From positions 1 through 5,396 of the forward strand of contig CAVYYW010000029.1 of assembly GCA_963772845.1 (NCBI GenBank): a DNA stretch of 5,396 bases, read 5' to 3'. The notes beneath the pieces were generated by a model, which was not told the origin of the DNA, made no database searches, and saw only the letters and a program-made list of their open reading frames with translations. This document shows, in pieces, positions 1 to 5,384 of this stretch (positions are counted from its first letter, which is position 1; each line of letters opens with the position of its first letter). Origin of the DNA: CAVYYW01 sp963772845. Its GTDB lineage: Bacteria; Bacillota; Bacilli; Bacillales; Sporolactobacillaceae. A program made the position numbers and the translations under genes.

Positions 1-445
1 TCCAGCACGTTCCGCAACCGCTCTGTCGGAGAGTTCCCCAGTATCAACCATGCCCTTAATCCTTGCTTCAGGTATTTTTGCCTTGATAAAATCTTCTAAT
101 TTACCGAGCTTTTCTTTTAAAATAATATGGTAATCGGTGCCCCATGACGCTCTTGAAAACGTTCCGCGTCTCTTTCCCTTACCATGCTCCGGTCTTTCTG
201 GCATTTTTGAGGGGTAAAAGGGCAATGGCAATAATTGAAGCGGCACCATCCATAATTAAGGATGGCTCTGATCGCTTTTCAATATCTTTTCCTCAAACCC
301 TGACTGATAGCCAAGCATCTGCGCTATAGAGTCTTGCCTTCAAATCCTGAAAAGGATAAGCTGTTGTAAATCCAATTTTATCAATTCCGATTTCCTGGCT
401 GTACTCTATTATTTGCTGTTTCAGGGTAGCTGCTTGCTGATCCAT
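1..445 (-). pseudogene. queG: Epoxyqueuosine reductase QueG, N-terminal part, frameshifted and cut by window edge
   Basis: QueG is the cytoplasmic cobalamin/iron-sulfur enzyme that reduces epoxyqueuosine to queuosine in the anticodon of certain tRNAs. The ATG at 445 has a good SD (AAAGGAGAG, 461-453, 7-base spacer), and the first residues, including IGIDKIGFTTA, match the Bacillus QueG N-terminus as I remember it. The reading then changes frame three times: near 316 (LGYQSGFEE continues one frame over), near 287 (DIEKR, then SIIAIAL) and near 216-220 (YPSKMPERPEHGKG, RASWGTDYH, VDTGELSDRAVAERAG). The last frame is open to base 1. The first two events fit single-base deletions; the third is a one-base gain or two-base loss. 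Spliced together, the fragments align with QueG with no missing residues, so the damage is recent or a sequencing artefact. The iron-sulfur domain lies beyond the window. Identity is secure; whether it is a true pseudogene is not. Confidence 0.88.
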
Positions 446-452
446 TAATTCT

Positions 453-461
453 CTCTCCTTT
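453..461 (-). promoter_or_regulatory. Ribosome binding site of queG
   Basis: On the minus strand the bases read AAAGGAGAG, seven bases before the ATG at 445. This fixes the queG start. The open frame extends upstream to 604, but that part overlaps the divergent gene and has no comparable site. Confidence 0.75.
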
Positions 462-491
462 CTGCCGTCAACCATTTTAAATCTCAGGAAT

Positions 492-519
492 ATTATGTTA
501 AACTGAATATAACCAACAA
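492..519 (-). promoter_or_regulatory. Candidate sigma-A promoter for queG
   Basis: On the minus strand TTGTTG (519-514) and CATAAT (497-492) are 16 bases apart. The -10 matches the consensus at 5 of 6 positions; the -35 matches only its TTG. This places transcription start about 40 bases before the queG ATG. The divergent plus-strand gene must be transcribed from the same 95-base gap; TATTAT at 491-496 could be its -10, but I see no good -35 for it. This is motif-level evidence only. Confidence 0.3.
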
Positions 520-521
520 TG

Positions 522-532
522 AAGGCGGGGGG
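522..532 (+). promoter_or_regulatory. SD-like G-rich run deciding the TTG start at 540
   Basis: The run AAGGCGGGGGG ends seven bases before TTG 540. The alternative ATG 519 precedes this run and has only A/T/C-rich sequence upstream. This favours the TTG start, though the match to AGGAGG is imperfect. Confidence 0.45.
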
Positions 533-539
533 ATTCCAA

Positions 540-1238
540 TTGGCCAATGTAACAATTGATGATACTTTATTCGAGCAGATTCCCGATTTTATTCTGGGTG
601 TCATTACTTACCATGATATAACGGTCAGTCCAATGCCGCAATTGGTTAAGGGCAGATTCCATTATTTTCAGGACGAAAAAATGATTGAGCTTGAAGATAA
701 AGATGTATCAGGTCTATCGGGAGTAAAAGCCTGGCGCCAGGCTTTTAAAGCAGTCGGCACTGATCCTTCCCGGTACAGACCCTCCCATGAAGCGTTAATT
801 CGCCGCCTTAAAAAAGGTGAAAGACTTCCAGACATCCACTCGGCTGCTGATATGAATAACTATTTTTCAGTAAACTATGAATGGCCAATGGGTATCTATG
901 ATCTGGATAAGCTTCATGGAAACGTCACGGTCAGGGTTGGCAGTGAACAGGATACGTATGACGCAATCAGCGGGCGCGAAATGAAGCTTGATAAAAAGAT
1001 CCTATCTGCTGATGAAACGGGCGCTTTTGGAAGTCCAATTGTCGATTCAAAGCGAACATGCACAGATATTTCCACACGAAATGCTATTCATTTTATTTAC
1101 TTTACTCCCGGCACCCTAGAGGAAAGTGCACTTGAGAAGCTTAATAAAATGGCTGAGGCAATGACTCACGTTCATGGCGGACGAGCTTTATGTGATGTGA
1201 TTTACCGTGCAAAACAAACAAGCGAGGAGATTTCATAA
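540..1238 (+). CDS. B3/4 domain-containing protein (PheRS beta-like tRNA-binding/editing fold)
   Basis: This is a stand-alone B3/4 domain protein. The fold is that of the B3/B4 module of phenylalanyl-tRNA synthetase beta, which in the synthetase hydrolyses mischarged Tyr-tRNA(Phe). Free-standing versions are usually annotated without a proven substrate; a role in aminoacyl-tRNA or amino-acid quality control is inference. Family hallmarks as I remember them: GVKAWRQAFKAVGTDPSRYRPS (residues about 61-82), LPDIHSAADMNNYFS (about 96-110), PMGIYDLDKL (about 116-125), and FGSPIVDSKRT followed by NAIHFIYFTP (about 163-190). The whole 232-residue frame is intact. I prefer TTG at 540, because the G-rich SD-like run at 522-532 lies seven bases before it and the family usually begins close to VTIDDTLFE. 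An in-frame ATG at 519 adds seven residues but has no SD. It overlaps the next gene by one base and is divergent from queG. Confidence 0.85.
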   Translation: MANVTIDDTLFEQIPDFILGVITYHDITVSPMPQLVKGRFHYFQDEKMIELEDKDVSGLSGVKAWRQAFKAVGTDPSRYRPSHEALIRRLKKGERLPDIHSAADMNNYFSVNYEWPMGIYDLDKLHGNVTVRVGSEQDTYDAISGREMKLDKKILSADETGAFGSPIVDSKRTCTDISTRNAIHFIYFTPGTLEESALEKLNKMAEAMTHVHGGRALCDVIYRAKQTSEEIS

Positions 1239-1474
1239 TGTCAAATACCGATAAATTCAGTGTTGATTATTTTAAAGAGGCTCTTACTGTCCATATAGAA
1301 AAGAGTAAAGATGTCTTGACTCCAGTGCAGGCAGCAAACAGCTATTACCGGTCAGTCGTCTCGACGATCATCCGTGACCATTTAAATAAAAATTTCGAGC
1401 TTGTCCGCAGAATTAGAAACCTTGATGAAGCTTATAATGAGATAAAAACGCATTATAAATCCATCGTTAAATAA
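1238..1474 (+). CDS. Small conserved-looking protein of unknown function (78 aa)
   Basis: I do not recognise a named family. The frame starts at ATG 1238 behind GAGGAG (1224-1229, 8-base spacer), and the start overlaps the stop of the B3/4 gene (TAATG), so translational coupling is likely. The 78-residue product is charged, rich in K, E and R, and looks mainly alpha-helical. It has no signal peptide, membrane span or cysteines. Notable stretches are SVDYFKEALTVHIEKSKDVL, PVQAANSYYRSVVSTIIRDHL and LDEAYNEIKTHYKSIV. The good SD, the coupling and the terminator 68 bases downstream support a real gene. A partner role for the B3/4 protein is inference from position only. Confidence 0.75.
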   Translation: MSNTDKFSVDYFKEALTVHIEKSKDVLTPVQAANSYYRSVVSTIIRDHLNKNFELVRRIRNLDEAYNEIKTHYKSIVK

Positions 1475-1541
1475 TAAAACCTTGGCTGCCTAAAGTCCAC
1501 TGGAATTTTTTTGTGAGCTTATTCGAATATCATCCAAGATC

Positions 1542-1588
1542 AGGAGGCACTGAGGCCATATTATTGGCCATCATAACCTCCTTTTTTT
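1542..1588 (+). terminator. Rho-independent terminator of the B3/4 - 78 aa operon
   Basis: The outer stem is AGGAGG (1542-1547) with CCTCCT (1577-1582). Inside it, across a 3x3 internal loop, TGAGGCCA pairs with TGGCC-A-TCA (one bulged A) around the loop TATTAT. Six further Ts follow at 1583-1588. The element sits 68 bases after the stop of the 78-residue gene, in the right orientation. On the minus strand the same bases read as an SD followed by ATG ATG (see findings). Confidence 0.8.
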
Positions 1589-1742
1589 CGTTTTTACAGT
1601 TTTTCATTGAGGAAATCCCCTCATTCGCGACCCTTGTCATGCCCCGGAAGTGCAGGATTTGGCCAAACTTCATCCAAGGTGGCTGTGGGTCTCGCCTGGT
1701 CACGCTGATGAGGGCACTGAAAAAGTCCCCCGATGTAAACAA
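1589..1742. other. Gene-free stretch with a short IS-end-like hairpin
   Basis: I see no convincing gene. The open frames crossing it on both strands lack a supported start and resemble nothing I know. The one distinct motif is AGGGCACTGAAAAAGTCCCC at 1711-1730, where GGG-ACT and AGTCCC can pair with one bulged C. It lies just before the first dispersed repeat. Confidence 0.5.
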
Positions 1743-1931
1743 GGTTGTTGATTTCCGTTTCATGCACTCGCTTTCCGTGGGCAACGCTTCAGCCACCTCA
1801 TGCCCACAGGAGGTGGGTAGGTCGGCGTTGTCACACGACGTGACGCGCTTAGCCGATCTTCCTTAAAGAGTCCTGCGGGGTCTTCAGCTGTTGCTTTTCC
1901 CACTGGAGTCTCGTCCCTCCTCTCCAATCAT
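1743..1931 (-). repeat. Degenerate Bacillaceae-type intergenic repeat, copy 1
   Basis: One end is GGTTGTTGATTTCCG (1743-1757), followed by ACTCGCTTTCCGTGGGC. The other end is CTGGAGTCTCG...CTCTCCAATCATC (to 1931). Both ends are the reverse complement of the ends of copy 3 (2778-2918) in degenerate form, so this copy is inverted relative to copies 2 and 3. The interior contains CCACCTC (1793-1799) paired with GAGGTGG (1810-1816), and a nested hairpin TCGGC/GTCAC (1822-1834) with GTGAC/GCCGA (1840-1856). At about 189 bp it is longer than copy 3. From memory, repeats of this type are dispersed in many Bacillaceae; they carry no gene. Confidence 0.6.
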
Positions 1932-2244
1932 CCAAAATGTGAATTTGAGCTGTCTTAATTTTCCTTCACTCTGTTAATGAGTTAGATTTTCAGTGGTCTC
2001 CACGCTGATTCTGCAAGCGTCTTTAACTTTCCGGCAGCTCGGTCTTAGTGGCAAGGGCATTTCAATCTTTAACAATCCAGTACCCTTTTAAGCCATCAGA
2101 CTGAACTATTCTTTGATTAAATCTTAAGCGAGTTCGTAAAAGAAGTTTTTCAGCAGCGTCATGCTAATCCTGCTGGAACGAGCATCACTTCTCGAACGAC
2201 TACAAGTTGCGACGAGGAATCCCGCTTCGAAACATTCCTACCCT
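1932..2244. other. Gene-free spacer between repeat copies
   Basis: About 310 bases without a credible gene. The only structure I see is a weak hairpin, CAGCAG (2151-2156) with CTGCTG (2170-2175). A frame starting at 2161 runs through the following repeat and has no SD. The part just before 2245 may be the decayed left half of repeat copy 2, but I cannot align it convincingly. Confidence 0.5.
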
Positions 2245-2305
2245 CCAAAGTTAGCCCAGGCCGTGCCCGCAGAAAGTGAGCAGCCTAGAGCGGAAATCAA
2301 CAACC
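2245..2305 (+). repeat. Dispersed repeat, copy 2 (right half only)
   Basis: These 61 bases match 2859-2919 at 56 of 61 positions by hand alignment. They include AAAGTTAGC, GGCCGTGCCCG and the shared end AGCCTAGAGCGGAAATCAAC. The left half is absent or too degenerate to recognise, so the copy is truncated or decayed. It has the same orientation as copy 3. Confidence 0.7.
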
Positions 2306-2400
2306 ACGACGATACCCATGGGTTTTTTTTAATGACCACCAATCAAAACCTCCAGTGTGAACGGGTGATATTAATTGCGAAATAAGGAAAAATTAGGGAA

Positions 2401-2505
2401 GTGACGGGCAAACCATGAAAAGTCGCAGGCAAACTACTCGAAGTGGCAGGCAAACCACCCGAAGTGGCGGGCAAACCATGAGAAGTCGACAAAAGCATTC
2501 GAATG
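2401..2505. repeat. 21-bp tandem repeat, four units plus a degenerate fifth
   Basis: The units begin at 2401, 2422, 2443, 2464 and, much degraded, 2485. The unit consensus is GTGGCAGGCAAACCA followed by a variable CCCGAA-like tail. The period is exactly 21 bases (seven codons), with no spacer between units. One plus-strand frame stays open across it (ATG 2415 to TGA 2526, 37 codons, basic heptads like SGRQTTR), but it has no SD and I do not call it a gene. Confidence 0.8.
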
Positions 2506-2550
2506 GTAACGGTCCCACCCTATCTTGACGCATGTTCAAGACCGATTCGG

Positions 2551-2586
2551 AAGCTGATTTTTCATTGTTTTTGTGAAAATCAGCTT
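2551..2586. repeat. AT-rich inverted repeat, 11-bp perfect stem
   Basis: AAGCTGATTTT (2551-2561) is the exact reverse complement of AAAATCAGCTT (2576-2586), with a 14-base loop. It could fold as a hairpin in RNA or extrude as a cruciform. There is no T-tract and no gene in position for it to terminate. Its left arm shares GATTTTTCAT with the next inverted repeat. Confidence 0.7.
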
Positions 2587-2592
2587 AATATC

Positions 2593-2625
2593 ATGAAAAA
2601 TCCTAAAAAACTGATGATTTTTCAT
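2593..2625. repeat. AT-rich inverted repeat, 10-bp perfect stem
   Basis: ATGAAAAATC (2593-2602) is the exact reverse complement of GATTTTTCAT (2616-2625), with a 13-base loop. The same GATTTTTCAT also occurs at 2556-2565, so the ATGAAAAATC arm can pair with either copy. Confidence 0.7.
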
Positions 2626-2777
2626 ACCTTATTTGAATTTTTTATAATGCAGCTGAAACGGTGCGTCAAGGCGCACCGCCCATTTTGTTCGGTTGTCTGT
2701 AATCCCGCTGATGCAATGAGATAGGACGACTAAAGCCACAAAGGACTTCTATAAAGGGCTTCATCCGGCAACAATAC
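2626..2777. other. Gene-free spacer with a small GC-rich hairpin
   Basis: I see no credible gene. GGTGCG (2660-2665) and CGCACC (2672-2677) form a six-bp stem with a six-base loop. Open frames on both strands run on into the neighbouring repeat and have no ribosome binding site. Confidence 0.4.
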
Positions 2778-2918
2778 GTTGATTGAAGCGGAAGACGCGA
2801 GACTCCGACGGAAACAGCACGCGTCCGAAGATCCACTTTGGCGTACAAAGGGACCACGCCAAAGTTAGCTGAGGCCGTGCCCGTGGAAAGCGAGCAGCCT
2901 AGAGCGGAAATCAACAAC
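2778..2918 (+). repeat. Dispersed repeat, copy 3 (most complete)
   Basis: This roughly 141-bp element starts GTTGATTGAAGCGGAAG (2778) and ends AGAGCGGAAATCAACAAC (2918), so GTTGATT and AATCAAC are short terminal inverted repeats. At its centre ACTTTGGCGT (2835-2844) pairs perfectly with ACGCCAAAGT (2856-2865) across 11 bases. Its right 60 bases are nearly identical to copy 2, and both ends match copy 1 in inverse orientation. No coding capacity is evident; it resembles a small non-autonomous palindromic repeat. I recognise the family from memory as common in Bacillaceae, and its mobilising enzyme is unknown to me. Confidence 0.65.
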
Positions 2919-3006
2919 CCTACTTATACCCCCACCGAGAGACTTTTCGACAGCTCGACTACCCTGATTTTCAACGGCATAGGCACCGCCAAGTGTTGTT
3001 GCATGC
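2919..3006. other. Gene-free spacer downstream of the photolyase gene, no clear terminator
   Basis: These 88 bases separate repeat copy 3 from the photolyase stop. I looked for a minus-strand hairpin followed by Ts and found none, so the operon may terminate within the repeat region or by another mechanism. Confidence 0.4.
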
Positions 3007-4448
3007 TTATGACAGTGAATTGTTTTTAGCTTCTTCAAACCTTTCGATCGCCTTCTTCCTCTGCACCTTGTGGTCGATCACCGGGTTTGGATAATCTTCA
3101 CCAATTATGCATGACGCTTTTTTCTGCTGGTCATCATTCATCTTCCATGGTTCATGAATAAATCGTTTTTCCACCTGTTCGAGCTCTTTAACATACTTAC
3201 GGATATATTCCCCTTCCGAATCAAAGCGTTTTGATTGCGTCACCGGATTAAAAATCCTGAAATAAGGAACAGCATCTGTGCCGACTGAGGCTGCCCATTG
3301 CCAGCCACCGATATTCGAAGCTGGGTCATAGTCGATCAGCTTTGCAGCAAAGTAACCTTCCCCTTTGCGCCAATCAATCAGGTAATCCTTGGTAAGAAAG
3401 GAAGCCGTGATCATTCTGAGACGATTATGCATCCATCCCTCTTCGTTCAGTTGACGCATTCCCGCATCGACGATTGGATAACCAGTCTTTCCTTCACACC
3501 ACGTTTTAAATAGATCCTTATCCGCATTCCACTTTAACTCTCGGTATTGCTCTTGAATTTCTTCAGATTTCTGCATTGGGTTTTCTTTATATATCATATT
3601 ATAAAAATCACGCCAGGCAAGCTCCTGAATAAACGTTTCCTTACCCTTGCCTGACGCCGCTTCCATCGCTTTTTCATAGACTGTCCGGATACCAAGAACG
3701 CCTGTTTTTAAATAAGCTGACAGCTTGCTTGTCCCATTTTCTGCAGGAATATCACGCTTTGCATTATAATCGCTCAGATTAGTGTTCACAAATGAATCAA
3801 GCTGTTTCAAGGCAGCTTTTTCACCAAGCCGCTTCCATGTCCCAGAGGTCTTATTGAGAACAATACTAAGGGCTTTATTACCTTTTGGATCAACTTCACC
3901 GATCTGTTTAGCATACGTCGCGGCGAGCGTTTTTTCAGAAAGTGAAAATGATGCCGCTTTCTCAACCTGTTTCCAGGCTTTAAAATAAGGCGTAAACACC
4001 TTATAGGCCGTACCGTCTTTCTTTAAAACTTCTTCAGCCCCAAGAAGATGCGCATCTACAAAACTCTTGCATTTAATATTGTTTATCTCAAGGTATGTCG
4101 ACGCTTTATAATCTCTGAGAGCACCATACCCCGATTCATCTTTATTAAAATAGACGCCTTTTAAATTAGTAGTATTATCAATTAGTTTTTTCATCGCTTC
4201 TTCAACTGTTCCTGTTACCAGTTGAATAGGCATACCAGCTTTCTCATTCTCCCTCAAAAAGTTGCTTAGCGATTGAAAGTAATAATCATAGCGCTTATCA
4301 ATCGATTCGTTAAAATCAGGATTAAGATGAAAAATACCGATCCACTGATCATCCGATTCTTTCAGTTTTCTCATGAGCTGATACAATCCCGCATTATCGT
4401 GAAGTCGGAGATCACGTCTGAACCAAAAAGCAAGAGCCCACTTGGCAT
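3007..4448 (-). CDS. phrB: Deoxyribodipyrimidine (CPD) photolyase, class I; frameshift just after the start
   Basis: This is a light-driven flavoenzyme that splits cyclobutane pyrimidine dimers in DNA. The continuous frame from 4386 to the stop at 3007 codes 459 residues. With the restored N-terminus the protein is about 480 residues, the usual class I length (E. coli PhrB 472). Counting from 4386, visible family blocks are the FAD-site TSKLS (219-223), ELAWRDFY (255-262), GWMHNRLRM (317-325), and IGGWQWAASVGTDAVPYFRI (359-378); the tryptophans needed for flavin photoreduction appear present. The expected start is ATG 4448, seven bases after AGGAGGG (4462-4456). However, WALAFWFRRDLRLHDNAGL, the expected N-terminal strand and RRDLR motif, lies one frame over, so one base appears to be missing near 4442-4446. 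The first in-frame start codon otherwise is TTG 4386, which would remove RRDLR. It is downstream of the nuclease gene with a 22-base gap, so one operon is likely. Confidence 0.9.
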
Positions 4449-4455
4449 TACCTTT

Positions 4456-4462
4456 CCCTCCT
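4456..4462 (-). promoter_or_regulatory. Ribosome binding site of the photolyase gene
   Basis: On the minus strand the sequence is AGGAGGG, seven bases before ATG 4448. Its ideal spacing argues that 4448 is the original start and that the out-of-frame N-terminus is due to a one-base loss, rather than to use of TTG 4386. Confidence 0.75.
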
Positions 4463-4470
4463 GGTGTTTA

Positions 4471-5305
4471 CTATTTAGATGCTCTAAACCCATCCAATAC
4501 TGCATCTTTTACTGTTTTATAGCATGCTTCTGCTTTCGTTACCTTATAATATCGGTCAGAAGGCAGATGATAAATTTTACTGTTACCGCTGGAAATATTC
4601 CCTTTAATACCGCCTGAACAGTTGCCGTTTGAATCCGGCGCATACCCATGGGGATTATCTTCAGCCGGCTGTCTTATTTTATTTTGATCTGAAGAAGAAG
4701 AATCTTCATTACTATTAATGACCTCTGGGTGGTATCCGTCTTCCCTGGCATAATTATCGACAGACCAGATTCCGATTTTTTTATTCTGAGCTTGCTTTTG
4801 GACGGACCGGTATTCTTCTACTACTTAGTGTTTGGAGGATACACATAGGCCACGCGCGCCACCCTCTTTTAAGAAGTTCCTCTTCAACGGACTTGCCATT
4901 ATGAAAAATATAAGCTAGCACTCTCCCGTATTTATCCCTTCCATTGTCTTCAGCAAGCTCAAGCTGTACTTTACCACCGTCGAGGAGCTGGTGCATATAC
5001 TGGCTTGCCTCAGGACCAAACGGCTGCACGCCTAATGTTGGGTGATGGGTTTCAGGTGTATCAACAAGTAAAAAGCGAACAGTTTCTTCTTTTCCTTGAT
5101 ATTGAACGCTTATTGTATCACCATCAATTACTTTCACTACGTTTGCACTGACAAGATTTTTGTCACTAACGTTTGCAGCTGATGCACCAGCTTTGGTTGT
5201 CTGATCGATTGATGATCCGCCGCTTGAAGCAGCCGACGAGCATCCGGAGGTTACAATTAACAAACTCATAATAAAGACGCTTAATAATTTTTTTATTAGT
5301 CTCAC
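4471..5305 (-). pseudogene. Thermonuclease-family (SNase) lipoprotein with C-terminal sunset-like module, two frameshifts
   Basis: This is a predicted cell-surface Ca-dependent nuclease of the staphylococcal nuclease family. The N-terminus is a lipoprotein signal, KKLLSVFIMSLLIVTSGC, with lipid-anchor Cys22, then a Ser/Ala-rich linker. The SNase domain starts near residue 55 and keeps the catalytic set: IDGDT (D61, D63), VRF (R77), VDTPET (D82, T83, E85) and DKYGR (R128). After KRG at 148 the frame breaks. ARVAYVYPPNTK continues one frame over (loss near 4861), then VEEYRSVQKQAQNKKIGIW in the third frame (loss near 4822), open to TAG at 4473-4471. The C-terminus has a Ser/Asp-rich linker, then CSGGIKGNISSGNSKIYHLP and DRYY, resembling the small module NCBI calls 'sunset', from memory. 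Restored length is about 278 residues. The GTG at 5305 overlaps the only SD-like run. The codon spaced for that SD is ATA 5296, perhaps once ATG. Both losses are single bases, so sequencing error is a real alternative. Confidence 0.85.
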
Positions 5306-5310
5306 CTCTT
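5301..5310 (-). promoter_or_regulatory. SD-like run at the nuclease start
   Basis: The minus strand reads AAGAGGTGAG. It includes the GTG at 5305 itself, so it cannot serve that codon. It is correctly spaced (5 bases) for ATA AAA AAA at 5296, where an ATG would give the usual MKKLL lipoprotein start. Confidence 0.4.
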
Positions 5311-5365
5311 ATATATTTATAGTGCTCCTAGAATAGGTAATAAGCGTCATGCTGAGGAATTCACT

Positions 5366-5384
5366 TGATCATTCTTGATGATCA
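5366..5384. repeat. 7-bp perfect inverted repeat upstream of the nuclease-photolyase operon
   Basis: TGATCAT (5366-5372) and ATGATCA (5378-5384) are separated by TCTTG. The palindrome lies about 60 bases before the nuclease start. It could be an operator, or the tail of a terminator for a gene outside the window; no T-tract follows it within the visible sequence on either side. Confidence 0.45.

Noticed and set aside
144..329. Plus-strand frame of 61 codons
   Set aside because: It is antisense to queG, whose family sequence is clear on the other strand, and it has no SD.
1530..1796. Minus-strand frame of 88 codons
   Set aside because: It crosses repeat and terminator sequence with no ribosome site at its first start; only the last 14 codons have an SD, treated as a finding and not as a gene.
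1513..1866. Plus-strand frame of 117 codons
   Set aside because: It crosses the terminator and repeat copy 1, lacks an SD and resembles no protein family I know; its openness reflects repeat composition.
2318..2335. ACCCATGGGT followed by eight Ts as a terminator
   Set aside because: The palindrome leaves only two loop bases, so no stable RNA hairpin forms, and no gene ends just upstream.
2161..2385. Plus-strand frame of 74 codons
   Set aside because: It runs through repeat copy 2 and has no SD; the matching bases in copy 3 lie in a different protein context.
2401..2505. CRISPR array
   Set aside because: The 21-bp units are contiguous with no unique spacers, and no cas genes are present.
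2415..2528. 37-codon basic heptad-repeat peptide
   Set aside because: No SD precedes the ATG, and the openness follows from the 21-base period; kept as a repeat only.
2503..3029. Frames at 2503-2724, 2666-2917 (minus) and 2838-3029
   Set aside because: All lie in or across repeats, overlap one another on both strands and lack ribosome binding sites.
3298..4617. Plus-strand frames at 3298-3513, 3782-3988 and 4273-4617
   Set aside because: They are antisense to the well-supported photolyase and nuclease genes.
5310..5335. TATAAATATATAA as a promoter -10 for the nuclease operon
   Set aside because: AT-rich with -10-like hexamers, but I found no acceptable -35 at 16-18 bases; a promoter must exist nearby but I cannot place it.
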